64,000 nucleotides of DNA from Bacillus kexueae (GTDB lineage: Bacteria; Bacillota; Bacilli; Bacillales; Aeribacillaceae), in contig NZ_JALAZE010000007.1 of assembly GCF_022809095.1 (NCBI RefSeq), positions 62,001 to 126,000 on the forward strand, given 5' to 3'. Shown piece after piece: positions 18,567-27,543 of the stretch. The notes below the pieces were generated by a model. That model did no database searches, was not told the origin of the DNA, and worked only from the letters and a program-made list of their open reading frames with translations. How positions within the stretch are numbered: position 1 is the first letter of the stretch; every line of letters starts with the position of its first letter. Position numbers and translations under genes: made by a program.

Positions 18567-19463
18567 CTACGCTTTCGCTTGGCGTTGTTTCGCGGCTTCA
18601 TTAACTTGTTCATCCGCGTGATACGATGAACGGACAAGAGGACCAGCTTCAACATGACTGAATCCCTTAGTTAGCGCAATTTCGCGAAGTTCAGCAAACT
18701 CATCTGGATGATAATATTTTTGTACTTTTAAGTGTTTCTTCGTCGGCTGTAAGTACTGCCCAATTGTCATAATGTCGACATCGTTTGCACGTAAATCATC
18801 CATTGCTTCAATGATTTCTTCCTTCGTCTCACCTAAACCAATCATTAAGCTTGATTTTGTCGGTATATCTGGTTGCATCTCTTTTGCACGACGTAAAAAT
18901 TCTAATGAACGCTCATACGTTGCACGAGCACGAACTCTTGGTGTTAAGCGACGCACTGTTTCAATGTTATGGTTTAAAATATCCGGACGAGCATCCATTA
19001 ACGTTTTCAAGTTTTCGTAAACGCCACCCATATCAGAAGGTAGAACCTCGATCGTCGTAAATGGGTTCTTCTTACGAACCGCACGAACGGTTTCTGCGAA
19101 AACAGCTGCTCCCCCGTCTTTTAAATCATCACGTGCAACCGCTGTAATCACCGCATGTTTAAGATTCATAATTCGAACAGACTCTGCCACGCGTTCTGGT
19201 TCTTGCCAATCTAACTCCGTTGGGAGCCCTGTTTTAACGGCACAGAAACGACACGCACGCGTACAAACACCACCTAAAATCATGAACGTTGCTGTACGTC
19301 TTACCGCCCAGCATTCATGAATATTCGGGCATTTGGCTTCTTCACAAACGGTGTGAAGTTTATTTTCACGCATTAATTTTTTTAGGCCGGTATAATTCTC
19401 GTTCGTATTCAGCTTTATTTTAAGCCACTCAGGCTTGCGTAGATATTCTTCTTTTTTTGCCAT
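18567..19463 (-). CDS. lipA: Lipoyl synthase
   Basis: A 298-residue radical-SAM enzyme that inserts two sulphurs into octanoyl groups on lipoyl domains of E2 subunits and GcvH. The auxiliary cluster ligands are C40, C45 and C51 ([12 protein letters not shown]) and the radical-SAM ligands C67, C71 and C74 (CTRACRFC). The end with RSSYHADEQ is typical. The substrate protein GcvH is encoded at 43.4 kb in this window, and the SUF system at 31-36 kb can provide its clusters. Monocistronic. Confidence 0.97.
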   Translation of the reverse strand: MAKKEEYLRKPEWLKIKLNTNENYTGLKKLMRENKLHTVCEEAKCPNIHECWAVRRTATFMILGGVCTRACRFCAVKTGLPTELDWQEPERVAESVRIMNLKHAVITAVARDDLKDGGAAVFAETVRAVRKKNPFTTIEVLPSDMGGVYENLKTLMDARPDILNHNIETVRRLTPRVRARATYERSLEFLRRAKEMQPDIPTKSSLMIGLGETKEEIIEAMDDLRANDVDIMTIGQYLQPTKKHLKVQKYYHPDEFAELREIALTKGFSHVEAGPLVRSSYHADEQVNEAAKQRQAKA

Positions 19464-19676
19464 AGGTGATCACTCCAGTATGTAATTAGTGAACGTTTTC
19501 AAAAACGATCCTTTTCGTTAGGCTTGAAATTTACATAGCTATAGTCAATTTAACATAATGCAGAGCAATGGACAAGGAAAAGGATTTTGCTAAATTTCTA
19601 ACATTTTCTATTAATGATACGGACTCCTTACACCAAACTAATGATATGACCTAATCGGAAAGGAGAAAAACAAATT

Positions 19677-20666
19677 GTGACCAAATTCATTATAGCTTTT
19701 ATCTTACTGTTTACCTGTTTTGCTTCATCCATCCATGCAACAACAAAAATAACGGATGAAGAGAAGCTAATGAAAGAGCGATTAAGTTTATATAAAAAAG
19801 TAGAGGCCGTTTCTCAAATACCGTGGTATGTATTCGCAGCCATTGATCAATACGAACGTAACGTTCGTCGTGCACGAAGAGATATTCCTCGTGAAGAAGG
19901 AGTAATTGGAATATATGTCCCACCTGAAAAGTGGTCGGGTGCTGCTAACCCAAACATTCACGATCAAAACCCTATCAGCATAGAGTTGTTTGGGGGTATT
20001 GGAAAAGACGGAAACGGAGATGGGCTAGCTGATCAAGAAAACGATGAAGACAAACTCTACACTATTGCACAATTCATACAATCGTATGGGAATGATATGG
20101 AAAACATTAAGATTGCCCTCTGGAACTATTATCACCGAGATAAATCCGTAGGAATAATAACTGGGCACATGAAGCTATTTAAACACTTCGGAAGAATCGA
20201 TTTGCAAAATCACGCGTTTCCTGTACCCCTTCATGCAAACTATAGTTATCGAAGCACATGGGGAGATGCTAGAGGATGGGGGGGAAGAAGAATTCACGAA
20301 GGAACCGATATATTCGCCAGCTACGGGGTCCCAGTGCGAGCAACAGGATATGGAATTATTGAAATGAAGGGTTGGAACCGTTATGGTGGGTGGAGAATCG
20401 GCATTCGAGATATTAACAATACGTATCACTATTTCGCTCATTTAAATGGGTTTGCAGAAGGATTGCACGTTGGACAAATCGTTGAACCTGGTCAATTAAT
20501 TGGTTCTGTCGGAAGCTCTGGTTATGGTCCACCTGGAACTTCTGGAAAATTCCCACCTCATCTTCACTACGGGATGTATAAAGATAACGGTCGAACTGAA
20601 TGGTCATTTGATCCATATCCACACCTTCGATTATGGGAAAGACAAGAACGTCAAAAGAAAAAGTAA
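19677..20666 (+). CDS. lytH: Spore cortex L-Ala-D-Glu peptidase LytH (M23 family)
   Basis: A 329-residue exported metallopeptidase that, in B. subtilis, trims cortex stem peptides to the single L-alanine side chains of spore peptidoglycan. It has a signal peptide (about residues 1-22, ending SSIHA), a middle region of about 150 residues, and a C-terminal M23 domain with zinc ligands H207 and D211 (HEGTD) and H297 in HLHYG (with H295). The start is a GTG with AAAGGAG upstream. Expression would be late, under sigma-K. Confidence 0.88.
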   Translation: MTKFIIAFILLFTCFASSIHATTKITDEEKLMKERLSLYKKVEAVSQIPWYVFAAIDQYERNVRRARRDIPREEGVIGIYVPPEKWSGAANPNIHDQNPISIELFGGIGKDGNGDGLADQENDEDKLYTIAQFIQSYGNDMENIKIALWNYYHRDKSVGIITGHMKLFKHFGRIDLQNHAFPVPLHANYSYRSTWGDARGWGGRRIHEGTDIFASYGVPVRATGYGIIEMKGWNRYGGWRIGIRDINNTYHYFAHLNGFAEGLHVGQIVEPGQLIGSVGSSGYGPPGTSGKFPPHLHYGMYKDNGRTEWSFDPYPHLRLWERQERQKKK

Positions 20667-20678
20667 TGCAGATAAAAG

Positions 20679-20711
20679 CAACATCCTCCAGATTGAGGAT
20701 GTTGTTTTTTT
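20679..20711 (+). terminator. Intrinsic terminator of lytH
   Basis: CAACATCCTC / GAGGATGTTG stem with TTTTTTT tail. Confidence 0.92.
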
Positions 20712-20886
20712 ACGGTTCACAGTCTGCTTTCGATACAGATGCTGTTTGGTTAAAACAACGCTACTAAGCATGCTACATTAGCCAAAACCAATTCAATAAC
20801 ACGTAAATGCCTTCATCTACCCTCTATCCTCAATGCACCATTATCAGCCGTTACGAACTATACAGGCAGAAAATCCGCTCATATAA

Positions 20887-21060
20887 GAAAAGCGCAAAGC
20901 GCCGCCTATCGCCGAAGGGCGCTGGAGGACCTGCGAGGAGGCTTCCGTCGCCACAGCAGGGCCGAAGCGACCATAGCTGATGGCGCTTGGAGCTAGACAC
21001 CAAAAAACTGTAAAGAGAATACTTTAACACTTTATTGAACTTAAACTTTCTGTAACAACA
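20887..21060. repeat. Dispersed repeat unit A, copy 3
   Basis: The same element in the same orientation. Its left end differs (GCGCAAAGCGCCGCCTATCG in place of GCGCAAGTCCTTAGG), while the core and right end (TTTCTGTAACAA) are conserved. It abuts the terminator of the minus-strand symporter operon. The 175 bases between the lytH terminator and this copy show nothing recognisable. Confidence 0.88.
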
Positions 21061-21062
21061 AA

Positions 21063-21092
21063 AAAAGCAGCCTGCGCAAGCAAGCTGCTTTC
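21063..21092 (-). terminator. Intrinsic terminator of the symporter operon
   Basis: AAAGCAGC / GCTGCTTT stem, followed by a run of T on the minus strand that abuts the repeat. Confidence 0.85.
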
Positions 21093-21100
21093 TATTTTAT

Positions 21101-21208
21101 TCACTTCGCTTCACGAGCTTTTTTCACAGCATGCACAACGCTTGCTGCTAAGCCTCCCCAAATGACTCCAATCCCAACAATCATCATCACAATAGCACTT
21201 GTGCTCAT
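21101..21208 (-). CDS. MetS-like small subunit of a sodium:amino-acid importer
   Basis: A 35-residue microprotein, MSTSAIVMMIVGIG..., with one transmembrane helix (about residues 5-24) and a basic tail (VKKAREAK). It looks like the MetS subunit required by MetP-type symporters in Corynebacterium and many Firmicutes. Its ATG overlaps the stop codon of the symporter gene (TAATG), with GGAGG 8 bases upstream inside that gene, which implies coupled translation. The assignment rests on context, size and topology. Confidence 0.8.
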   Translation of the reverse strand: MSTSAIVMMIVGIGVIWGGLAASVVHAVKKAREAK

Positions 21209-22704
21209 TAGGATACCTCCTTATTTGCCGATGCATTTGCGTTTTTCTTAAGGGAGAACAGAATACCAACGATAATTGCGCCGGCCGCTACTAACCAACC
21301 ATAGCTAATTAAGAAACCTGTTGGATATCCACCATACGGTTCGGATAATTCCGTACGTAAATTATCGAACATCATATATCCTAACACTAGCGGTGTAATA
21401 ATGGATAAACAAATTCCCCACCAAGCACCTAATTGAATATCGGATACACCGTTCGCATGTTGCTGTAGGTTTTTCACTTCACGAAGCACCCATGCAATAA
21501 CAACCACTTCAACTAATCCAGCTAAAGCGATACCAAATTGGTTAATAAAGTGGTCCGCAGCGTCTAAGAAGTATAATCCACCTTGTGTAGCAAATAAGAT
21601 GGAAATCAGTGAGGAAATTCCTCCACCAATTAACACAGACTTTGTACGAGATACATTAAACTTCTCTTGAATACCAGCTACGAAAGTTTCCACAATTGAA
21701 ATCAAAGAAGATAATCCAGCAAAGACTAAACATGTAAAGAATAAGAATCCGAATAAACCATTTAATGCCGGAAGTTCATTAATGATTTGTGGGAAAACTA
21801 CGAATGCTAACCCAACACCTGCAGATACAACCTCTTCAACTGGTACTCCTTGTTGCGCCGCCATAAACCCTAACGCACTAAATACACCGATACCTGCTAA
21901 TACTTCAAAGGCCGAGTTACTGAAACCTGTAATAAACGCATTGTTCGTAATATCAGATTTTTTCGGTAAATAACTAGAGTACGTAATCATAATGGCAAAA
22001 GCAATAGATAAACTAAAGAAAATTTGACCATATGCCGCTACCCAAACTTTACCGTTAGCAATTTGACTCCAATCAGGTTTGAAGAACGTATCTAAACCTG
22101 CTAAAGCTCCTTCTAATGTTAAAGCGCGAATAACAATAATTAAGAACATCACAACAAGTGCAGGAATAAAGATTTTATTCGCCACTTCAATTCCTTTTTT
22201 AACTCCTGCTACTAATACCCCTAGTGTTACAAGCCATACAATAACTAATGGAATAAATACACTTGGTACTAGACTTCCAACTTGTCCTGGAGACTCGGCT
22301 AGATTCAAGTAATTTCCGAATAAGAATCCTCCTGTATCTTCTCCCCAATTTAGATTAAAGCTAAATACCGCATAAGCCATCGCCCAAGCAATGATCACGG
22401 CGTAATACGTGGAAATAACAAATGAAATAGCTACTTGCCACCAACCAATCCATTCAGTCCCTCGATTCAATCTAGAATACGACATTGGAGCTGAACCACG
22501 ATACTTATGTCCAATCGTAAACTCTAAAATTAAAATCGGAATACCAGCTGTTAATAAAGCAAATAAGTACGGTAAAAAGAAAGCTCCTCCACCATTTTCA
22601 TAGGCGGTTGCAGGGAATCTCCAAATGTTCCCTAAACCAACTGCTGAACCAACAGCAGCCAAAATAAATCCTGCTCTTGTTCCCCATTGTGGACGGTTAT
22701 CCAT
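21208..22704 (-). CDS. Sodium-dependent transporter (NSS/SNF family), probable amino-acid importer
   Basis: A 498-residue membrane protein of the neurotransmitter:sodium symporter family, with about 12 helices. TM1 carries the sodium site signature AAVGSAVGLGNIWRFP (residues 16-31). The adjacent MetS-like gene points to a MetP-type importer of methionine, alanine or a related neutral amino acid; the exact substrate is inferred. The ATG follows AAGGAGG by 7 bases. B. subtilis has the relatives YhdH and YocR elsewhere, so this locus is specific to this lineage. Confidence 0.87.
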   Translation of the reverse strand: MDNRPQWGTRAGFILAAVGSAVGLGNIWRFPATAYENGGGAFFLPYLFALLTAGIPILILEFTIGHKYRGSAPMSYSRLNRGTEWIGWWQVAISFVISTYYAVIIAWAMAYAVFSFNLNWGEDTGGFLFGNYLNLAESPGQVGSLVPSVFIPLVIVWLVTLGVLVAGVKKGIEVANKIFIPALVVMFLIIVIRALTLEGALAGLDTFFKPDWSQIANGKVWVAAYGQIFFSLSIAFAIMITYSSYLPKKSDITNNAFITGFSNSAFEVLAGIGVFSALGFMAAQQGVPVEEVVSAGVGLAFVVFPQIINELPALNGLFGFLFFTCLVFAGLSSLISIVETFVAGIQEKFNVSRTKSVLIGGGISSLISILFATQGGLYFLDAADHFINQFGIALAGLVEVVVIAWVLREVKNLQQHANGVSDIQLGAWWGICLSIITPLVLGYMMFDNLRTELSEPYGGYPTGFLISYGWLVAAGAIIVGILFSLKKNANASANKEVS

Positions 22705-23037
22705 AAATTGACCTCCTTTAAACTTCCAAAAACATCCATATTAACGGAAGAATCGGAACTTTTGTTATTTTCAGATTATTTAGTATTTCTAGTTATAAGT
22801 ATATATGGACAATTGGCCCATGTCAAAACTATTTTTTATAGCAATAGTATTCTAAAATGATAATTTTTTATCCCTTTTTAAGGGAATTTTTTCCTAAAAC
22901 CCTTCTTTTTCACTTCATGCCCTATAAGGAAATTATTTTCAAAAGAAAGTAATTATACAAAGCACGAAATTGACAGATTTCACGCTACAGCTGAATATAT
23001 TCATATTGAAGGAAGTATACGTGAAGGAGGAGTATCG
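22705..23037. other. Divergent regulatory gap before the hydroxylase-like gene
   Basis: It holds a TCCCTTTTTAAGGGA hairpin followed by ATTTTTTCC (22870-22893), a terminator-like signal of unknown use, and a probable rightward promoter with TTGACA at 22970-22975 and AATATA 18 bases on. I recognise no riboswitch. Confidence 0.5.
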
Positions 23038-23655
23038 TTGAAAAAAGAATTATCTACGTTTTTCTTTTATAAAGATATACAAATATTATTGATAATCCTG
23101 TTCGTAAATTTTTTATATGTATGGGTGAATTTTCAGTGGGAGCACCTCCTCTTTATCGTAATTGGAATGGTGATTTTTATCATAAGCGAATATGGGACAC
23201 ATCGGTTTCTTTTTCATTTAAAGCCGCCTAAAAATGTTTTCTTGTTTAAACTCCTTCATCGATTGCATTATGCACATCATGAAAAACCATCCGACTTAAA
23301 ACTTCTTTTTTTACCGCTATGGTATAGCATTCCTAATTTGTGTTTGTTAAGTAGTTTTTGTTTTCTAATTACTAAATCATTCAATATGACATTATACTTT
23401 TCATTCGGTTTAATTTTTATGCTTCTAATTTATGAATGGAAACATTTTGTCGCCCATCGTTCTATCAAACCGGTAACGTTATTTGGTCGAAAGTTGAAAA
23501 AGCGTCACTTACTACACCATTTTAAAAATGAAAACTATTGGTTTGGGGTATCCACACATGTCATGGATATCGTTTTTCATACTGATAAAGAAGAAAAAGA
23601 GGTTGAAGTGAGTAAAACAGCTAAACAATTAGCTTCTTCAAAAAAGGGGCCTTAA
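23038..23655 (+). CDS. Sterol desaturase / fatty acid hydroxylase-superfamily membrane protein
   Basis: A 205-residue membrane protein with four hydrophobic stretches and the clustered histidines of di-iron hydroxylases: HRFLFH (55-60), LHRLHYAHH (73-81), HFVAHR (about 139-144) and RHLLHHF (about 160-166). Relatives insert hydroxyl groups into fatty acids, sterols or carotenoids; the substrate here is unknown. The start is TTG at 23038 with GAAGGAGG 7 bases upstream. It is alone between two repeat-bearing gaps, is AT-rich, and has no counterpart at this locus in B. subtilis. Confidence 0.8.
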   Translation: MKKELSTFFFYKDIQILLIILFVNFLYVWVNFQWEHLLFIVIGMVIFIISEYGTHRFLFHLKPPKNVFLFKLLHRLHYAHHEKPSDLKLLFLPLWYSIPNLCLLSSFCFLITKSFNMTLYFSFGLIFMLLIYEWKHFVAHRSIKPVTLFGRKLKKRHLLHHFKNENYWFGVSTHVMDIVFHTDKEEKEVEVSKTAKQLASSKKGP

Positions 23656-23826
23656 AGGATTATGTACCGCGCTAGCCTTTACCTTGTCATAAACGCGATC
23701 ACTTAAATTAGATTTCGTACTGTTGGGGTTCAACTATATCTTCTGCAAAAAGTTGCCGTCTTACGCTTGAAGTGTTACTTCATTTTATGACCAAATAATA
23801 CGAATACAGACTTTAGAAAAGATCCT
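23656..23826. other. Gap after the hydroxylase-like gene
   Basis: About 170 bases without a clear gene, promoter or strong terminator, ending at repeat unit B. Confidence 0.5.
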
Positions 23827-23953
23827 ATAAGAAACATACATGATTTTACACTCACACCCCGGACATGAAAATTTATTCTCCCCGGGTTTTCCTTTCTACC
23901 ATCTACCTATCATGATTGCTCATTCAGCTCATAGGTAATTTTTATTTTCACAG
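23827..23953. repeat. Repeat unit B, copy 2 (joined to unit A)
   Basis: Nearly identical to 12124-12251, including both hairpins, although the first stem is one G shorter (CCCGGG) and its T-run is TTTTCC. It leads directly into unit A. Confidence 0.85.
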
Positions 23954-24112
23954 AAAAAGCGCAAAGCGCAAGTCCTTAGGCGAAGGGCGCTGGAGGACCC
24001 TGGAGGAAGCTTCCGTCGCCACAGCAGGGCCGAAACGACCCGAGCTGATGGCGCTTTGGAGCTAGACACCAAAAATACTGGAAAGAGAATAACTTAAACT
24101 TTCTGTAACAAT
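23954..24112. repeat. Dispersed repeat unit A, copy 4 (internally shortened)
   Basis: The same orientation and ends, but the right part lacks about 18 bases (the ACTTTAACACTTTATTGA stretch) found in the other copies. It ends close to the T-tract of the lysW terminator. Confidence 0.87.
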
Positions 24113-24116
24113 AACA

Positions 24117-24147
24117 AAAGGAGCTGAAATCCATTCAGCTCCTTTTC
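24117..24147 (-). terminator. Intrinsic terminator of the NhaC-type transporter gene
   Basis: AAAGGAGCTG / CAGCTCCTTTT stem with a 9-base loop. The T-tract faces repeat unit A. Confidence 0.87.
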
Positions 24148-24176
24148 ATCAATGATTTTGAAAGTTCTATTCTCAT

Positions 24177-25724
24177 TTAAACTGCACGGGGACGTAGGCG
24201 AATTAAAACAAATAATGCAATCGCCATTACAATAAGCATTGTGATAAATCCAAGAGCAACGCTTCCTGTGAACCCTAAAACTAAAAAGCTAATTGTTGCA
24301 ACGATTCCACCAATAATCGCGTAAGGTAACTGGGTTAATACGTGATCAATGTGGTGGCTTCCTGCACCTGTAGATGAAAGAATGGTTGTATCTGAAATGG
24401 GCGAGCAATGATCACCTAATACTGAACCGCCTAGTACAGCTGCTAACGCTGGGAGCATTAACGTAATGTCAGTAGCTGCTGTTAAATCTCCAGCGATTGG
24501 AAGCATAATTCCGAATGTTCCCCAAGAAGTACCCGTTGCAAACGCCATGAAAGCAGAAAGTACGAATAAAATGGCTGGTAAGTATGATACATTTAAATCC
24601 GTCTGTTCAACAATTCCAGCTAAATACGTTCCAGTTTCTAATTGGCCAATTAAGTCTACAATAGTCCATGCAAAAATCAGAATGTAAATAGCTGGTAGCA
24701 TAGACTTCATTCCTTCGATAAAGCCCTTCGGTAAGTAGCTTGTTTGAATACCTTTAGACAAGTAGATGATCAGGGTTATGACTAATCCGAAAATTCCCCC
24801 ATACAATAAAGACATGGAAACATCTGTATTCTCAAAGATTGCAAAAATCGTTACTTCCCCTTCGACCGCTTGTAAACCTGTCCAAATCATCGCGCCAACT
24901 GTTCCAACAATTAAAGCAATAATCGGCCATAAAAGGTTCCCTACTGTTCCTTTATCACTAACTGGTAAATCTTCTTTGACTTCACCAATCGGTTCTTTAT
25001 TCGGATCTACAACTTCACCCGTTGTTTCCGCACGTGTTTCATGTAGCTTCATGCTACCAATATTAATGTTGAAGTAAGCAACAGCAAATACTAGAATTAA
25101 CGCGCTAAATACGTAGAAGTTCATTGGAATCATTGATACGAACGCAGACAGCGCAGTATATTCTGTTACTTCATGTGCCACAAGAATGGACCCGATAATC
25201 GCAATAATGTATGCACCCCAACTTGATATTGGTGACACAACACACACTGGTGCTGATGTTGAGTCAATAATGTAGGCTAATTTAGCACGAGATACTTTTT
25301 GACGATCTGTAATAGGTCTTGTTACTTGTCCAACCGCTAAGGCATTAAAATAATCATCGATAAAAATAATAATTCCAAGTAGTGCTGCCGTTAATTGTGC
25401 ACCGACGCGAGTTTTTACACGCTTTTTCGCCCACTCACCAAAAGCACGGCTTCCGCCAGAAATTGAGATAAGTGCAGTAATAACACCTAAAATCAATAAA
25501 AATAGTAAAATATAAACATTCCAAGTGTTAACCTCTCCATCTGACCAGAAAACTCCTTGAACCGCTCTGAAAATCGTCATGAATGATTCCCCTAAAGAGA
25601 ATTCGTTAATAATGAGTGCCGCTGAAATGATTCCGACTCCAAGTGAAAGTAACACTCTCCTCGTTAACAGAACCATTAGAATGGCAATAATAGGTGGGAT
25701 AATAGAAAAAATTGTACCAATCAT
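24177..25724 (-). CDS. lysW: NhaC-superfamily transporter under a lysine riboswitch (probable lysine transporter LysW)
   Basis: A 515-residue membrane protein of the NhaC Na+/H+ antiporter superfamily. Family features include the IIFIDDYFNALAVGQV block near residues 121-136 and STSAPVCVVSPISSWGA near 155-171. By sequence alone it would be called an Na+/H+ antiporter. The leader is an L-box lysine riboswitch (25860-26065), and NhaC-type genes behind L-boxes have been predicted as lysine transporters (LysW). Sodium-coupled lysine transport is thus the best inference. The ATG follows GGAGG. Confidence 0.85.
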   Translation of the reverse strand: MIGTIFSIIPPIIAILMVLLTRRVLLSLGVGIISAALIINEFSLGESFMTIFRAVQGVFWSDGEVNTWNVYILLFLLILGVITALISISGGSRAFGEWAKKRVKTRVGAQLTAALLGIIIFIDDYFNALAVGQVTRPITDRQKVSRAKLAYIIDSTSAPVCVVSPISSWGAYIIAIIGSILVAHEVTEYTALSAFVSMIPMNFYVFSALILVFAVAYFNINIGSMKLHETRAETTGEVVDPNKEPIGEVKEDLPVSDKGTVGNLLWPIIALIVGTVGAMIWTGLQAVEGEVTIFAIFENTDVSMSLLYGGIFGLVITLIIYLSKGIQTSYLPKGFIEGMKSMLPAIYILIFAWTIVDLIGQLETGTYLAGIVEQTDLNVSYLPAILFVLSAFMAFATGTSWGTFGIMLPIAGDLTAATDITLMLPALAAVLGGSVLGDHCSPISDTTILSSTGAGSHHIDHVLTQLPYAIIGGIVATISFLVLGFTGSVALGFITMLIVMAIALFVLIRLRPRAV

Positions 25725-25800
25725 CTATGAAAGCCTCCTCCAATTTTGTTCGTTGGAGGGCTTCTTACGAGAGAGAAAATAACAGTAGAAAGAGGAAAAA

Positions 25801-25842
25801 ATAAAAGCGAGTAATGACAGAAAATAACTATCATCACTCGCT
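25801..25842 (-). terminator. Expression-platform terminator of the lysine riboswitch
   Basis: On the minus strand AGCGAGTGATGA pairs with TCATTACTCGCT and is followed by TTTTATTTTTT. It lies between the L-box aptamer and the lysW start, as expected for transcription attenuation when lysine binds. Confidence 0.9.
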
Positions 25843-25859
25843 AGTTTGCGAACATTATG

Positions 25860-26065
25860 TTATCCTCCATCACGATCAGTAGCCCTCCATTATAGGTATT
25901 ACCCCTATAATGACAGTGTTACCCTTATTCAAGGCAACCCCAGCAAAAGAAAGCTCGACATCTTTCAGTTGCTTCGGCGAAAAATCCTTTCAACAATGCT
26001 CATCGTTGTCATCCTCACATTGCGTACTCTTATTTTCCGCGCCTCTACCTCATCAGTGAGATAAG
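25860..26065 (-). ncRNA. Lysine riboswitch (L-box) aptamer
   Basis: The minus strand contains the L-box landmarks in order: GAGGTAGAGGCGCGG, AAGAGTA, GAAAGG, CGCCGAAG, TGCTGGG, a TGTCAT and TGGAGGGCTACTGA, closed by a P1 stem formed by TTATCTC and GAGGATAA. Spacing and total length (about 205 bases) are right. A terminator follows and then the transporter gene, so lysine should switch it off. Confidence 0.95.
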
Positions 26066-26093
26066 GTAAGTATTCATTTTTCACACGAAAACT

Positions 26094-26122
26094 ATTCTAC
26101 CAGGCTTAAAGAAGAATTGCAA
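26094..26122 (-). promoter_or_regulatory. Promoter of the lysine-riboswitch transcript
   Basis: TTGCAA (26117-26122) and TAGAAT (26094-26099) with a 17-base spacer. The -35 abuts the last base of the upstream yunB stop codon, so lysW has its own promoter in a very short gap. Confidence 0.75.
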
Positions 26123-26881
26123 CTATTCTCCTACTGGTAATTCTATGGAAGGATTTGCATTCCCACTCCCATTATAAAAGTCAGGTACTTCACCTTGAAC
26201 GCCGATATAATCAATTGGAATCGTATTCTCTACTGTTGTAATGGAAGTTGCAAAAGGAATAACAACCTGAACATCTACCTTTACATGAACGGATATTTCA
26301 ATGACTGCATTATTAATCCCATATTCAACAATTGATTTTTCTACATTGGAATCTACACTTCCGATGACATAAAAACGAACAGGGACTCTTGGCCCTAAAT
26401 TCCCTAGTAACGCATTGTTCGTTGCTTGCCCAAGTGGGATATAATAAATGATTCCTTCTTCTTCAGGCTCGCCTTCCTTTTTAATATCTATTTCCGGTAT
26501 ATCTAAAATGTCGATGTTTCCTTTTTCGGCCTCCCGTAAATTCCGTTGTACCTTTTGAGTGATTTGCGTTTGCACTTTATTTACCGTTTGCGCATTAAAT
26601 TCAAAATGCGAAACTTTTCCGTTTTCATCCTTTTCAATGACTACAAGTTTATCCGGATCAACTTCATCGTTAATATGTTTGTTAATCGCATTATTGATTA
26701 CAAGCGTTGCAATACGTCTAGTTTCCGTTTCTGCAATGCTTTTTAATGTTGGCTCAATACCTTTGTTAATGACCCATAGTCCTGCAGCTGTTGAAAACAT
26801 AAAAAAGACGAAGGTTAATAGAAATACATATCGGAAAGGGAGCGGCCCTTTCTTAGGAAGACGTTTCCTCGTTTTGAACAA
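26123..26881 (-). CDS. yunB: Sporulation protein YunB
   Basis: A 252-residue sporulation protein needed for efficient spore formation in B. subtilis, with sigma-E expression there. A basic N-terminus (FKTRKRLPKKGPLP) precedes one transmembrane helix (about residues 19-40); the rest lies outside the cytoplasm, with GLWVINKGIEPTLKSIAETETRRIA a strong family segment. The start is TTG at 26881, six bases after AAAGGGGGA, which matches the length of the homologue. A longer in-frame reading from 26959 has no ribosome site. Confidence 0.88.
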   Translation of the reverse strand: MFKTRKRLPKKGPLPFRYVFLLTFVFFMFSTAAGLWVINKGIEPTLKSIAETETRRIATLVINNAINKHINDEVDPDKLVVIEKDENGKVSHFEFNAQTVNKVQTQITQKVQRNLREAEKGNIDILDIPEIDIKKEGEPEEEGIIYYIPLGQATNNALLGNLGPRVPVRFYVIGSVDSNVEKSIVEYGINNAVIEISVHVKVDVQVVIPFATSITTVENTIPIDYIGVQGEVPDFYNGSGNANPSIELPVGE

Positions 26882-26958
26882 AACAAATCCCCCTTTCCTT
26901 GCTATATGTATGCAAGAAAAGGAGGATGTACGCTTAAGAATTAAAATTTTTTGGGACA

Positions 26959-27261
26959 TTAAACCATTTTAAGCAACGCTTCTTTTCCAGTCGTTCCTGG
27001 TACAATTCCTAAACGTTCCGCTTCATAGGTAACAGATTCTAACGGTGCTTCAAGTAATTGATCTAGCGTTCGAACACCGACAGCGCGACCTGCAACAATT
27101 CCACGGTCTTTTAGCTTCTCATTTAGTAGTGCAACATCTAATGCTCCACACATAATATATCCTTTATCGTTCATTATTGCCATGAAGTTCGTTTTTGGAA
27201 GCTTGATGGTGACTGCAGTAAATTGAAATTGATCGATGATAATTGGGGTCATCGTAACCAT
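26959..27261 (-). CDS. yunC: DUF1805 protein YunC
   Basis: A 100-residue conserved protein of unknown function. Family signatures are NDKGYIMCGALDVALLN near residues 46-62 and AGRAVGVRTLDQLLEAP near 73-91. AAAGGAGA lies about 11 bases upstream of the first ATG; an internal ATG three codons later is also possible. It lies upstream of yunB in the same direction, as in B. subtilis. Confidence 0.88.
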   Translation of the reverse strand: MVTMTPIIIDQFQFTAVTIKLPKTNFMAIMNDKGYIMCGALDVALLNEKLKDRGIVAGRAVGVRTLDQLLEAPLESVTYEAERLGIVPGTTGKEALLKMV

Positions 27262-27543
27262 TTTGGCAAACTCTCCTTTCCTATTTCACTTTATGAAACG
27301 GAACGAAAAGAGTGATGTGTAACCGATGCCCAAATTTCTAAAAATATTCTTAAAAGATTGTTGGTTCAGTTTTAATTAAATGCAAAAGGCGGACGCTCCC
27401 CGAACTTGTAAAGGGCATGGCGGCCTTTCGCTTTAACTATTTCATCAAATCATGACCAGAAGGCAACAAACAACCTTTTGACTATATGGCAAAATTAATT
27501 CGATACAATTCAATTACTACTCAACTAACCATGATTAAAACCA

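Noticed and set aside
27380-27440. Hairpin between yunC and yunD as a terminator
   Set aside because: AAAGGC/GCCTTT pairing is short and imperfect, and no T-run follows in the right direction.
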